Source: Candidatus Bathyarchaeota archaeon (GTDB lineage: Archaea; Thermoproteota; Bathyarchaeia; TCS64). Taken from it: a stretch of 50,553 bases of DNA. A model generated the notes under the pieces. It saw only the letters and a list, made by a program, of their open reading frames with translations, had not been told where the DNA came from and did no database searches. Each line of letters opens with the position of its first letter. Position 1 is the stretch's first letter. The stretch spans positions 1 through 50,553 of the forward strand of contig JAPKYO010000014.1 in NCBI GenBank assembly GCA_026394265.1. Reading direction: 5' to 3'. Position numbers and translations under genes: made by a program. Positions 25,101 to 33,174 of this stretch are shown one piece after another.

Positions 25101-25409
25101 GTGGTCGGTGTGCCGGTCGTAACCCACCTTCTGTTCTAAGCGGCATTCAGCTATACGGGCTACCCGCGCCCCCTGCAGGAGGGACCCGGCGCCTATTCGC
25201 CCTTTCACCCTGCGGGTCGGCCGTCTCACCCCAACCCCACGGCGTCCTCGCCCCTGACCGGGGCTCACAGCATTAGCCGGGGGAGGTATCGTTTCTGTCC
25301 GGAGCCGACGCTCTCGCGCCACGCCTCGCGGCGTCGCAGCCCTGCCCGGTGGATGGAGTTTCCTCAGACCCTCACGGGCCCGGCGACCGCCCACCGGCTC
25401 ACCGACCAC
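25101..25409 (-). ncRNA. rnpB: RNase P RNA
   Basis: About 309 nt, archaeal type. Helix P1 is formed by GTGGTCGGTGAGCCGGT (25393-25409, minus strand) and GACCGGCACACCGACCAC (25101-25118), with one mismatch. The CR-I region reads GAGGAAACTCC (25355-25365), CR-II/III is represented by GGACAGAAACGATACC (25287-25302), and CR-V reads TTAGAACAGAAGG (about 25127-25139). The GGGTGAAAGGG segment lies in between. With protein subunits it removes 5' leaders from pre-tRNA. The P1 3' strand is duplicated at 24266. The promoter overlaps the end of the dehalogenase-like gene. Confidence 0.93.
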
Positions 25410-25429
25410 GAAACAAGAGAATAGGGGAC

Positions 25430-25438
25430 GCTATAAGC
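25430..25438 (-). promoter_or_regulatory. TATA box of the RNase P RNA gene
   Basis: GCTTATAGC on the minus strand, 21-29 bases upstream of the P1 helix start at 25409. It lies immediately after the stop codon at 25439. Confidence 0.7.
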
Positions 25439-26515
25439 CTACTGGGGAGCCCAGAAATCCGAGGCGTGAGCCTCAGCCCGCCCCCTCGTGTACGGGCAGA
25501 CACTGATACACGTGCTACAATCCATCCCATTATCGCACCAGAACTCGAAGCACTTCTCCGCATCCATATACCACTTCAGAGCACCCGGGCTGCTGCTCCT
25601 CGTCGCCGGCTCCCAGTTCGGGTCGTCCTCGAAGCTGATGGCGTCGACCTCGCAGACCTCGGCGCACCTCTTGCACCCCCTGCAGAACTGGGTGACGCCG
25701 AAGTCGATGGGCTTGTCCGGCACCAGCGGCAGGTCGGTGAAGACCTTGAAGAGGCGCACCCGTGGCCCGAACTCGGGGGTGATGAGCAATCCGTGGCGCC
25801 CAAGCTGACCCAGCCCCGCGTCGATCGCCATCGGCACACTCAGCCCCACGTTATTCCCCGCGGGCACAGCCGTGTAGCCCAGGTTCCTGATGAACTCCGC
25901 CAGCGTCGCAGAGACGAACGCCATCCGGGAGTAACCCGTCCCCGTCGCCGCCCCAGCAGGGGCCTCGGGGCTCGTCGCTATCCCGAGCTCATCCATCTCG
26001 ATCGCGCCGACGATGACGTACTTCACCCCCTCCGGCATGTCGAGGGGGGCGAGGTCGAACCGTTTGTTCACCTGCATCCAGAGCGGGTTGTAGGCGGCGA
26101 CGCCGACTAGGCTGGCGCCGTAGAGCTTGGCCGCCTTCTTCACCTTTCCAGTCATCTCGGCTGGGTCCCTGACCCTGTACTTCTTCTCGTACCACTTGTT
26201 CCCCATGAGGCTGGGGCCGAGGGGGCGCTCCATCCTTTCCCAGCTCCACGCCTCCTGGAAGCACTCGTGGACGGTCCACGCCGCCTCCGCGAGGGCGTAG
26301 TCGACGCGCGTGTAGCCGGGCTTGCTCCTCGCAATGTTCTTGAGGCCGACCTCCTCCTCACTCCTCATGTAGCCCGCCCAGCCGGGGTCGTTGCTGACGC
26401 GGTTGAATATCAGGTTCCTCTGGTCGTATCGCCCGATCTTCTCGGGGTCAATGGTGTATGGGGGCTTGTCGACGCGCCTAACCCTGACGGCGCTTCTCCG
26501 CTTGCCTTCGCTCAT
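25439..26515 (-). CDS. reductive-dehalogenase-like (RdhA family) corrinoid/Fe-S protein
   Basis: 358 residues from the ATG at 26515 (a longer frame to 26851 runs through the preceding gene and is not homologous). The core matches RdhA closely: FIRNLGYTAVPAGNN, AIDAGLGQLGRHGLLITPEF, TDLPLVPDKPIDFGV, then two 4Fe-4S motifs, C278-x2-C281-x2-C284-x3-C288 and C322...C333-x2-C336-x3-C340-P. The B12-binding fold and the tyrosine-rich active-site region are plausible. There is no Tat signal and no membrane anchor gene nearby, so it is a soluble, cytoplasmic form like the catabolic NpRdhA group or epoxyqueuosine reductase relatives. Real dehalogenation is unproven. Cotranscribed with the Cys-rich protein upstream. 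Confidence 0.88.
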   Translation of the reverse strand: MSEGKRRSAVRVRRVDKPPYTIDPEKIGRYDQRNLIFNRVSNDPGWAGYMRSEEEVGLKNIARSKPGYTRVDYALAEAAWTVHECFQEAWSWERMERPLGPSLMGNKWYEKKYRVRDPAEMTGKVKKAAKLYGASLVGVAAYNPLWMQVNKRFDLAPLDMPEGVKYVIVGAIEMDELGIATSPEAPAGAATGTGYSRMAFVSATLAEFIRNLGYTAVPAGNNVGLSVPMAIDAGLGQLGRHGLLITPEFGPRVRLFKVFTDLPLVPDKPIDFGVTQFCRGCKRCAEVCEVDAISFEDDPNWEPATRSSSPGALKWYMDAEKCFEFWCDNGMDCSTCISVCPYTRGRAEAHASDFWAPQ

Positions 26516-26561
26516 GGTCCCAGAATGCTGCGCTGGAGAGGGTTTAACGTCTACGCCCGCC

Positions 26562-26762
26562 CTACTGGTTGCAGCCGCAGGGGTCCCGGACCTGCTTCCC
26601 GCCGAGGTCGAGGTGGTGGCCGAATAGGCTCGGGAAGTCGGCGACGGCGACGAGTTGGACGCAGAGCGTCTTCGTGCAGTGTTCGCAGTCCCACTTGAGC
26701 GGACAGGCATCGCGTTCGGCGGCGTCACCGGCCTGGACCCGGGCGTAGGAGAGGTCATCCAT
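26562..26762 (-). CDS. small Cys-rich protein upstream of the RdhA-like gene
   Basis: 66 residues. The cysteines fall in a block CPLKWDCEHCTKTLC (C-x5-C-x2-C-x5-C) and at the end CGC. It is 46 bases upstream of the RdhA-like gene on the same strand, and no promoter-like sequence lies between them, so the two are likely one operon. Four closely spaced Cys could hold Zn or an Fe-S cluster, making a small electron carrier or cofactor chaperone for the dehalogenase-like enzyme plausible; this is inference. I do not recognise a family and it is not the usual membrane anchor RdhB. Confidence 0.6.
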   Translation of the reverse strand: MDDLSYARVQAGDAAERDACPLKWDCEHCTKTLCVQLVAVADFPSLFGHHLDLGGKQVRDPCGCNQ

Positions 26763-26835
26763 GGGTGAGATTCGAGAAGCGGCGGATATGAAGGATTAGC
26801 CCAGGCGGCGGGCTTTCGGGGGTCTTGGTTCTTAC

Positions 26836-28095
26836 TTGTCTCGATCAGCATTTATCGGAGTTGCCTGTACTTACACGGCGACCTTGGAGAAACAGAAAAG
26901 TCTAGCACTGACGATACTCGCAGCGGTCTGCCTCACCTACTTCGTGGAGAACTTCCTTCGCAGCGCCGCCTCGGCGCTCACGCCCGTGTTGATCACGGAG
27001 CTGGGGATAAGCCGGGCCTCCATGGGGCTGCTCATCACCGGCTACTTCCTCATCTACGGGATCATGCAGCTGCCCGCCGGCGTACTCGCCGACGTGCTGG
27101 GGCCCCGGAAGTCTATTCTCTGGTTCACCGCCCTCACATGCATCGGCGGCGCACTCTTCTGGCTCAGCTACAGGTACGAGCTGCTGCTCGTCGCCCAGAT
27201 GATCATGGGCATCGGCACGAGCGTCTTCTACATAAACGCGGTCACGGTCATAATCCGCTGGTTCCCGCCCGAGAGGAAGGCGACGGCGATAGGAGTCCTG
27301 AGCGCAGCCAGCGGCGTGGGCGGCTTCGCGAGCTACATGGGTTTCCCACTCGCCCAGAGCATCCTGGGCAACTGGAGGGCGCTCTACCTCGTCATGCTCG
27401 TCGTCCTCGTCGCCAACTGGGCGATAAACATCTTCGTCCTCAAAGACAGCCCCACACCAATCACGGTTGTGAAGAGGGAGCCACGCAACATCGTGGCCGC
27501 CATCAAGGAGACGCTCTCCGACAAGAGGTTCGGTCCCATGATCTTCACCTACACGCTGCTTGGCTTCAACTACGTCCTCCTCTCCTGGGGGGCGCAGTTC
27601 CTGATCGAGTCGAAGGGGCTGACCTACGTGGAGGCGGGGATGGTGACGAGCCTAGGCACGGTCGCCGGGTTCATAGGATGTCTCTCGATGGGTGTGATAA
27701 GTGACAGGCTCAGGAAGAGGAAGACCCCAATCATCGCCTTCTTCAGCCTGTTCATCCTCGCCCTCATAGGCATCGTGCTCATGCCCGCGGGCCTCGGCGT
27801 CGCCGTCTACGCCACCCTCTGGTGCCTAATGGGCATCGGCAACAGCGTCTGGGTCATCTACTTCAGCATGGTCGGGGAGGTCCTACCCGCACGCAAGGCG
27901 AGCATCGGACTCGGGCTGCTCAACGGGTCGAACATCGTCTTCAGCAGCGTCATGACGCCCCTCTACGGGAGCATCGTGGACCAGACGGGCAGCTTCTTCA
28001 TCCCCGGCCTCATCAGCATCGGCATAGCCGCGGTGACGTTCGTCGTCCTCCTCCGCTTCACGAGGGAGACCTACGGCTCCGTCATCAAGGAGTAG
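26836..28095 (+). CDS. MFS transporter
   Basis: 419 residues and about 12 hydrophobic helices. The first half contains the MFS signature LLITGYFLIYGIMQLPAGVLADVLGPR (helices 2-3 with the DxxGxR-type loop, around 60-90); the second half repeats it as MGVISDRLRKRKTP near 285. The expected role is proton-coupled movement of a small organic acid or sugar across the cytoplasmic membrane; substrate unknown. The start is TTG at 26836 (after GGGGGTC); a second TTG at 26884 begins at the first charged residues LEKQK and is nearly as likely. It is divergent from the RdhA-like operon and precedes the deiminase-like gene by 40 bases. Confidence 0.9.
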   Translation: MSRSAFIGVACTYTATLEKQKSLALTILAAVCLTYFVENFLRSAASALTPVLITELGISRASMGLLITGYFLIYGIMQLPAGVLADVLGPRKSILWFTALTCIGGALFWLSYRYELLLVAQMIMGIGTSVFYINAVTVIIRWFPPERKATAIGVLSAASGVGGFASYMGFPLAQSILGNWRALYLVMLVVLVANWAINIFVLKDSPTPITVVKREPRNIVAAIKETLSDKRFGPMIFTYTLLGFNYVLLSWGAQFLIESKGLTYVEAGMVTSLGTVAGFIGCLSMGVISDRLRKRKTPIIAFFSLFILALIGIVLMPAGLGVAVYATLWCLMGIGNSVWVIYFSMVGEVLPARKASIGLGLLNGSNIVFSSVMTPLYGSIVDQTGSFFIPGLISIGIAAVTFVVLLRFTRETYGSVIKE

Positions 28096-28135
28096 GCTGC
28101 AAACCGTTTTAGCCCCTGCGGCCCAACCCTAGTGC

Positions 28136-29479
28136 ATGTGGACGGTCAACTCGGAATACGGTAAACTCAACGCGGTCCTCATACAGGACAGCGTCGAGAG
28201 CTTCTGGGAGAAGAGGCTCCCCTTCGAGGGCATAGAGTCGAGCCTGCAGTACCTCCCGCGGTGCGTCCACCCCCAGATGGAGGGCGGCCACGAGCAGTGG
28301 CTCCAGCTCCCGAAGATGCTGGGAGAGGAGGGCGTCAAGGTCTTCGAGGTCACCGACATCATAGCGAAGGCGCTGGAGAAGGCGACCCTCAGGGAGAAGA
28401 AGGCCATCATAAAGGAGATCTGGGAGGGCTTCCCCGCGGCGCCGAAGCCGGAGGAACTCAAGCTGGAGCACCTCATCTACGGCTACCCCGAGGCGCCATA
28501 CTACGACGCGGAGCATGACAGGGTGATTCTCCCCGACTTCCGCCGCGTCGCGTGGCCATACAGCAGGGACACGAGCTTCACGACGCAGGTGGGGACCGTC
28601 ATCTGCAACATGCGCCGCTACAGCAGGCGGCACGAGGTGAGGGTTGTGAAGCTCGCCTACGAGTTGGACCCGACGCTCTCCAAGCATGTTGAGGTTGTAT
28701 GGGACGCGAACGAGGTGGGGGGTGTCTCGACTGAGCCGCCGAACGTCGAGGGGGGAGACACCCAGATCGTCGACGGTGAGACCGTCGCCATAGGGATGGG
28801 GCAGAGGAGCACCCTAACGGGCATCAAGCGCTGCGCCGAGGAGCTGTTCAAGCATGATCGGGAGGGGAAGATCAGGTACGTCTGCGCCGTCCAGCTCCCC
28901 GACTACCCCGCCCTCGACTACATGCACCTCGACGTCACCATCAACTACCCCGACGCGGGGCGCGCCCTCGTGATGCCATACGTCTGGGACACCGAGGTCG
29001 TCAAGGGAATGCCGCCCAAGAAGCTGCTCCTCAAGACGCTGGAGGCTCTACGCCAGCAGAGCGACGCCGACTACCGACCGATGGGGCCGATGATTCACCC
29101 GGACGGCTTCAGGCACGGGGGTAGGACCACAATCTATGTGAATAAGGGGGGCAAGCCCGAGCCACTGCGTACGGAGGTGAGCCTCATCGACTTCCTCGTC
29201 AAGGAGGGGAAGCTGGACGCCGACGGCATCATGTACGTGGGCGGGTTGCCCGAGAAGGAGAACGATGTGGGGCACCTCTACGCCGCCTTCCTGGAGCAGG
29301 CGCGCGGCGCAGGTAACATCGTCGCCACTCGCCCGAAAACCGTGATCGCCTACCAGAGGAATAAGAAGACTATCGGGGTGCTCAGGGAGAACGGGATAAA
29401 GGTGCGGGAGTGGGAGGACAGCTACCTCGACCTCCTCGGGGGACCCCACTGCAGCACGAGCCCGCTGAGCAGGGACTAG
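28136..29479 (+). CDS. arginine-deiminase-like guanidino-group hydrolase
   Basis: 447 residues with the catalytic set of the amidinotransferase/deiminase superfamily: YSRDTSF (143-149), the E205-G-G-D208 motif that positions the guanidinium, H264-L-D266 in the YMHLD motif, and a C-terminal GGPHCSTSPLSRD with the nucleophile C439. These correspond to F-x-RD, EGGD, HxD and GGGxxC in ArcA. It should hydrolyse a guanidino or related compound, perhaps arginine, to the ureido product plus ammonia. Length is slightly above ArcA (about 410). Cotranscription with the MFS gene upstream would suit uptake of its substrate. Start at GTG/ATG region 28136 (ATG). Confidence 0.88.
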   Translation: MWTVNSEYGKLNAVLIQDSVESFWEKRLPFEGIESSLQYLPRCVHPQMEGGHEQWLQLPKMLGEEGVKVFEVTDIIAKALEKATLREKKAIIKEIWEGFPAAPKPEELKLEHLIYGYPEAPYYDAEHDRVILPDFRRVAWPYSRDTSFTTQVGTVICNMRRYSRRHEVRVVKLAYELDPTLSKHVEVVWDANEVGGVSTEPPNVEGGDTQIVDGETVAIGMGQRSTLTGIKRCAEELFKHDREGKIRYVCAVQLPDYPALDYMHLDVTINYPDAGRALVMPYVWDTEVVKGMPPKKLLLKTLEALRQQSDADYRPMGPMIHPDGFRHGGRTTIYVNKGGKPEPLRTEVSLIDFLVKEGKLDADGIMYVGGLPEKENDVGHLYAAFLEQARGAGNIVATRPKTVIAYQRNKKTIGVLRENGIKVREWEDSYLDLLGGPHCSTSPLSRD

Positions 29480-29480
29480 C

Positions 29481-30269
29481 CTACTTCAGCGCCTTGATGA
29501 ATTTGGTGACCTCGCCGTAGAAGGCGGAGGGGTTGTCCGCCATCATCATGTGGGCCGCCCCCGGGGTGTAGACGAGGGGGAAGAGAGCCGCCATCTTCTT
29601 CTCGCTCGTCCAGAGCCCCTTGTTCTTCTCGCCGTATACGACGAGCGTGGGGACCTTGAGTGCTTTGAGTTCGCCCGCGAGTTTGTCCTCCTTGCTGACC
29701 TTTACTAGGTCCTCTGAGCTGCGGTAGATGGTGACGGCGCCGGCCTTCGCCTGGCTGGCGACGATGCTCGGTGGGTAGCCCCTCTTCTCCATCCCGTCGA
29801 GGTCCCTCTGGAAGCCCGTCTTCAGGTACTCGTCGTAGGTGTACTTGGTTATAACGAGGTTGCTTCCGAAGCAGTCGTCGAAGTCGATGTTGCCCTCGGC
29901 GTAGACGATGCCCTTGACGCGTGTGCCGAGTAGCTGGGCGAGGTAGACGCCTATGGGTCCGCCCATGCTGTGGGGGATGAGCAGTATGTCGCCCTTGACG
30001 CCAACTGCGTCGATGAGCGCCTTGACCGCCGCCGCCTGCTCACGCATCGTGTACTTGAAGCCCTTCGGCGCGGGCTGGGAGTCGCCGTATCCGACGAGGT
30101 CGGGGACGAGTATGCTGTACGCTGCTAGCTCCGGGTAGTCGTGCATGGGTTGCCAGTAGTCCTTGGAGCCCCCGAGGCCGTGTATGGGTACTATGGTCAG
30201 GGGCTTCTTGCCCCTGTGGTAGGTGTACGAGAGGGTGTATGGACCCGCCTTGATCGTCTCGCCCTTCAT
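29481..30269 (-). CDS. alpha/beta-fold hydrolase
   Basis: 262 residues from the ATG at 30269. A longer frame to 30398 is read through A+T-rich sequence of the neighbouring islet and is rejected. Motifs are VPIHGLGGSKDYW (oxyanion HG), the nucleophile elbow PHSMGG (Ser near residue 105), a GYGDSQ segment, and the catalytic His in PGAAHMMMADNP near the C-terminus; the acid is probably in VVYGEKNKG. Esterase or C-C hydrolase; substrate open. Cytoplasmic. The gene stop is one base away from that of the deiminase-like gene. Confidence 0.9.
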   Translation of the reverse strand: MKGETIKAGPYTLSYTYHRGKKPLTIVPIHGLGGSKDYWQPMHDYPELAAYSILVPDLVGYGDSQPAPKGFKYTMREQAAAVKALIDAVGVKGDILLIPHSMGGPIGVYLAQLLGTRVKGIVYAEGNIDFDDCFGSNLVITKYTYDEYLKTGFQRDLDGMEKRGYPPSIVASQAKAGAVTIYRSSEDLVKVSKEDKLAGELKALKVPTLVVYGEKNKGLWTSEKKMAALFPLVYTPGAAHMMMADNPSAFYGEVTKFIKALK

Positions 30270-30310
30270 GGCTAGCCGGTGGGCGGAGGAGGTATATGAA
30301 AATTCGGGGC

Positions 30311-30322
30311 TAGAAGTGTCGG
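30311..30322. repeat. direct repeat at the left edge of the DUF262 islet
   Basis: TAGAAGTGTCGG matches TAGAAGTGGCGG at 32111-32122 at 11 of 12 bases. The right copy is the 3' end of the purH formyltransferase half (codons R-H-F-stop on the minus strand). The left copy also reads R-H-F-stop with synonymous changes. Confidence 0.45.
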
Positions 30323-32110
30323 GCGACTTATTTTTCACGTTTTTATATATAAATTTAAATAATTGTTTAATATTGTATATTGCATGAAAATAATACAATT
30401 AATCGAGAAAATGGAAGATAAAGAGATTGTTTTGCCCAATATACAAAGAGATTTTATATGGGATGAAAAACGTATTGAATATTTATTCGATTCTTTAATG
30501 AGATATTATCCTATTGGCATAGTTTTGTTGTGGGAAACGTATAAAGATTTACAATATAGAATATTTGAAATAATAAATAAAAAAAATAAAAAATATGAAT
30601 TTTACAATAACAGAGATAATAAAAAAATTAGATTAGTATTAGATGGACAACAACGCCTTCAATCATTATACCTTTCATTTAAAGGGACATATGATAATAA
30701 ATATTTATTTTTTAATATTTTGAGTGGAGATGACAGTAATGATTTTAATGAAATAAAGTATCAGTTTAGATTCTTAAAAGAAGAGGAAGCTAGTAAAATA
30801 AATAAATCAAAGATAACATTTTCTAATAAAGGGGAAACGGAACTTTTCTATAAATTAATAGAATTAATAAATATATCTCCGAAAAATAAACAATTATTTA
30901 CAGATAATTTAATTAAGGATTATGATTTACCTGACTCGTTTAGATTAATAATAGGACAAAATCTAGATATTTTAAACGATGTTTTATATAAAAATGATAA
31001 TTTATTAAAAGTTACTATCATCGATGAAGAGTTACCGAAAAACAGTCCAGATTGTAAAAATGATTCAGATGTATTAGAAGCGTTCATTAGAATTAATCGA
31101 CAAGGAATTGAATTAAGTCGCTCTGATTTAATTTTCAGCTTCTTGAAATTAAATTGGTCAGGTTCAGCAACAGCTTTACCCGAATTTATTGAAGAAGTAA
31201 ATGAGAACAATAATTTTGGAATTGATATTGATTTTGTGATAAGATGTTTATTTGCTGTTTCAGATTTAGGTTCAAAATTTGACATAGATTTACTTCGAAA
31301 ACATGTAAACGTAGAGAAAATAAAAAACAATTATGAGCAATGTTGTAATGCTATAAAATCTACAATAGATTTTGTTCAAACAGAATGTTGGATTTCAAGT
31401 AGCAGGCTTATGGGGGGATATTATAATTTAGTTCCATTTGTTTATTACATATATAATCTTAAGGATCATCAAATTCCTAATAGAGAAATAGGTAACGTGA
31501 GAAAAGCCCTTTATTTATTAGCGTTTACATCACCTTTTTCACGTTATGCTGATAGTAGATTAAATCGTTTTATACGGTACGAATTAAAAAGCCGTTATGA
31601 AAAAGGAGATATTTCATTCCCACTTGTAGATGTTTTAGGTTGGGTAAAATACTGGGAAGATATTGAGAATTATGGACCAAATCTACTTCAAAGAAATATT
31701 TTATTAACTTTACATCTAATCCAGCATAAACAAACTTCAAAAATTTTATATGAAAAAAATACTCCACAAATTGATCATATTTTTCCAAGATCAACTCTAA
31801 GGGAAAAAGGATTCGATGAATCGGAAATTAATTATTTTGCTAATTATTGGATATTATCTAAAAATAAAAATCAAAATAAATCAAATAAAAATCCAAAAGA
31901 ATATTTTGCTGATTTAAATGATTCTATTTTAGAAAAAGCATATATTGAAAGAGATTTGCTTGAGTATAGTAAATATAAATCATTTATAAAAAATAGAGAG
32001 AAAGCGATTCTTGAACACATAAAACATGAATTAGATTTAACAGATTACGATTATGACTATCGTCATCATTATGAAAAATAAAGTTTTTAAAAAAATAGAA
32101 AAACTGGAAT
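30323..32110. mobile_element. A+T-rich islet carrying a DUF262/HNH gene at the purH 3' end
   Basis: About 1.8 kb of sequence far more A+T-rich than either neighbour, holding one gene and bounded by the imperfect 12-base repeat. Its right edge falls within the final codons and stop of the adjacent purH gene, whose product stays complete. No recombinase or terminal inverted repeat is visible. Confidence 0.45.
30384..32081 (+). CDS. DUF262/GmrS-type defence protein with C-terminal HNH nuclease
   Basis: 565 residues from the ATG at 30384. The N-terminal DUF262 domain shows IVLPNIQRDFIWDEKRIEYL near 16-35 and the signature D87-G-Q-Q-R91, thought to bind or hydrolyse nucleotide. The C-terminal region has TPQIDHIFPRSTL (near 470), a DUF1524-type HNH beta-beta-alpha metal site with conserved Asp-His. 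Proteins with DUF262 plus HNH (GmrSD type) are modification-dependent or phosphorothioate-dependent restriction factors in bacterial and archaeal defence islands; here it stands alone. Strong A+T bias and AAA/AAT-rich codon use mark it as recently acquired. Target unknown. Confidence 0.85.
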   Translation: MKIIQLIEKMEDKEIVLPNIQRDFIWDEKRIEYLFDSLMRYYPIGIVLLWETYKDLQYRIFEIINKKNKKYEFYNNRDNKKIRLVLDGQQRLQSLYLSFKGTYDNKYLFFNILSGDDSNDFNEIKYQFRFLKEEEASKINKSKITFSNKGETELFYKLIELINISPKNKQLFTDNLIKDYDLPDSFRLIIGQNLDILNDVLYKNDNLLKVTIIDEELPKNSPDCKNDSDVLEAFIRINRQGIELSRSDLIFSFLKLNWSGSATALPEFIEEVNENNNFGIDIDFVIRCLFAVSDLGSKFDIDLLRKHVNVEKIKNNYEQCCNAIKSTIDFVQTECWISSSRLMGGYYNLVPFVYYIYNLKDHQIPNREIGNVRKALYLLAFTSPFSRYADSRLNRFIRYELKSRYEKGDISFPLVDVLGWVKYWEDIENYGPNLLQRNILLTLHLIQHKQTSKILYEKNTPQIDHIFPRSTLREKGFDESEINYFANYWILSKNKNQNKSNKNPKEYFADLNDSILEKAYIERDLLEYSKYKSFIKNREKAILEHIKHELDLTDYDYDYRHHYEK

Positions 32111-33174
32111 TAGAAGTGGCGGAAGCAGCGCTCGTCGGTGAAGGCCATGGCGATGCCGTGCTCGTTGCAGGCGGCTATGACCTCGTCGTCTTTTATGCTT
32201 CCCCCGGGCTGGCAGCACGCCTTGATGCCGTGCTTGGCCAGGGCGTCGATGCTGTCGCGGAAGGGGAAGAAGCCGTCGCTCGCGAGGACGGCGTCCTTGA
32301 GCCTGTCCTTGTGGCCGCGCTCCTCCGCCTTCTGCAGCGCTTGCCTGACGGCGATGACGCGGTCCTGCTGGCCCGTGCCGACGCCGAGTGTCTGCCGATC
32401 ATCGGCGAGGACGACGCCGTTGCTGCGGACGTTGAGGTTGACGTACCACGAGAAGATGAGGTCGTTTGTCTCCTTCTCGGTGCCCTTCCTCTCCGTGACC
32501 CAGCGTAGGTCGTTGGGGCTCTTGATGCGGGTGAGCATGGGGGTGCTTAGTACGAAGCTTCCGTCCGTCATGGTGCTTATGACGAGGGGTGAGGGGTTCT
32601 CGCCGACGAAGCGGCTCGAGGCGTAGATGTTGTCTATCTGGATTATGCGTATGTCCTTCTTCTGCTCGAAGATGGGCATCGTCTCGGGGGCGAAGCCCGG
32701 TGCTACCACGGCCTCGCAGTAGTTGTTCATGATCTCGGTGGCGGTATCGACGTCTATGGGCTTGTTGAAGCCAGCGACGCAGCCGAAGGCGGCGACGGGG
32801 TCGCTCTCCCACGCCCGCTTGAATACTGTTTTGAGGCTGTCGCCCTTGCGGGCGGCGGCGACTCCGCTTGGGTTGACGTGCTTCATTATGGCGCAGGCGG
32901 CTTCGTCGAAGTAGCGGACGATGTTGCAGGCGTTGTTCATGTCCTCGATGTTCGTTTGGCTGAGGCCGCCCTTGCCGGTCTTGAGTATCTTCATGGCTCC
33001 GACGGTCAGCTTGCCCTCGACGGGGGCGTAGTAGGCGGCGGGCTGGTGTGGGTTCTCTCCGTACCTGAGGCTCTGCGCCTTGTGGTACTCCATCTCGTGG
33101 TCCCCGATGGTGATCTTGATCTTCTCGGGGAACGTCTCCTCGACCTTCGTCCTGTAGAGTTTCTTTATGCTCAC
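32110..33174 (-). CDS. purH: AICAR transformylase, C-terminal half of PurH as a separate protein
   Basis: 354 residues equal to the C-terminal domain of bifunctional PurH. Landmarks are LRYGENPHQPAAYYAP, LSQTNIEDMNNA, the catalytic KHVNPSG, AAFGCVAGFN and the end region SDGFFPFRDSID. It formylates AICAR with 10-formyl-tetrahydrofolate in the penultimate step of IMP synthesis. The start ATG overlaps the stop of the cyclohydrolase gene (33171-33174, ATGA), so the two are translationally coupled. The serine hydroxymethyltransferase gene at 49132 could supply one-carbon units. The C-terminus ends at the repeat of the adjacent islet. Confidence 0.93.
   Translation of the reverse strand: MSIKKLYRTKVEETFPEKIKITIGDHEMEYHKAQSLRYGENPHQPAAYYAPVEGKLTVGAMKILKTGKGGLSQTNIEDMNNACNIVRYFDEAACAIMKHVNPSGVAAARKGDSLKTVFKRAWESDPVAAFGCVAGFNKPIDVDTATEIMNNYCEAVVAPGFAPETMPIFEQKKDIRIIQIDNIYASSRFVGENPSPLVISTMTDGSFVLSTPMLTRIKSPNDLRWVTERKGTEKETNDLIFSWYVNLNVRSNGVVLADDRQTLGVGTGQQDRVIAVRQALQKAEERGHKDRLKDAVLASDGFFPFRDSIDALAKHGIKACCQPGGSIKDDEVIAACNEHGIAMAFTDERCFRHF

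Noticed and set aside
25349..26110. 253-codon plus-strand frame opposite the RdhA-like gene
   Set aside because: It is an antisense shadow of a G+C-rich gene, with proline/arginine-rich composition and no motif.
30270..30398. N-terminal extension of the alpha/beta hydrolase into the islet
   Set aside because: It is read from A+T-rich sequence with no homologous residues; the fold begins at 30269.
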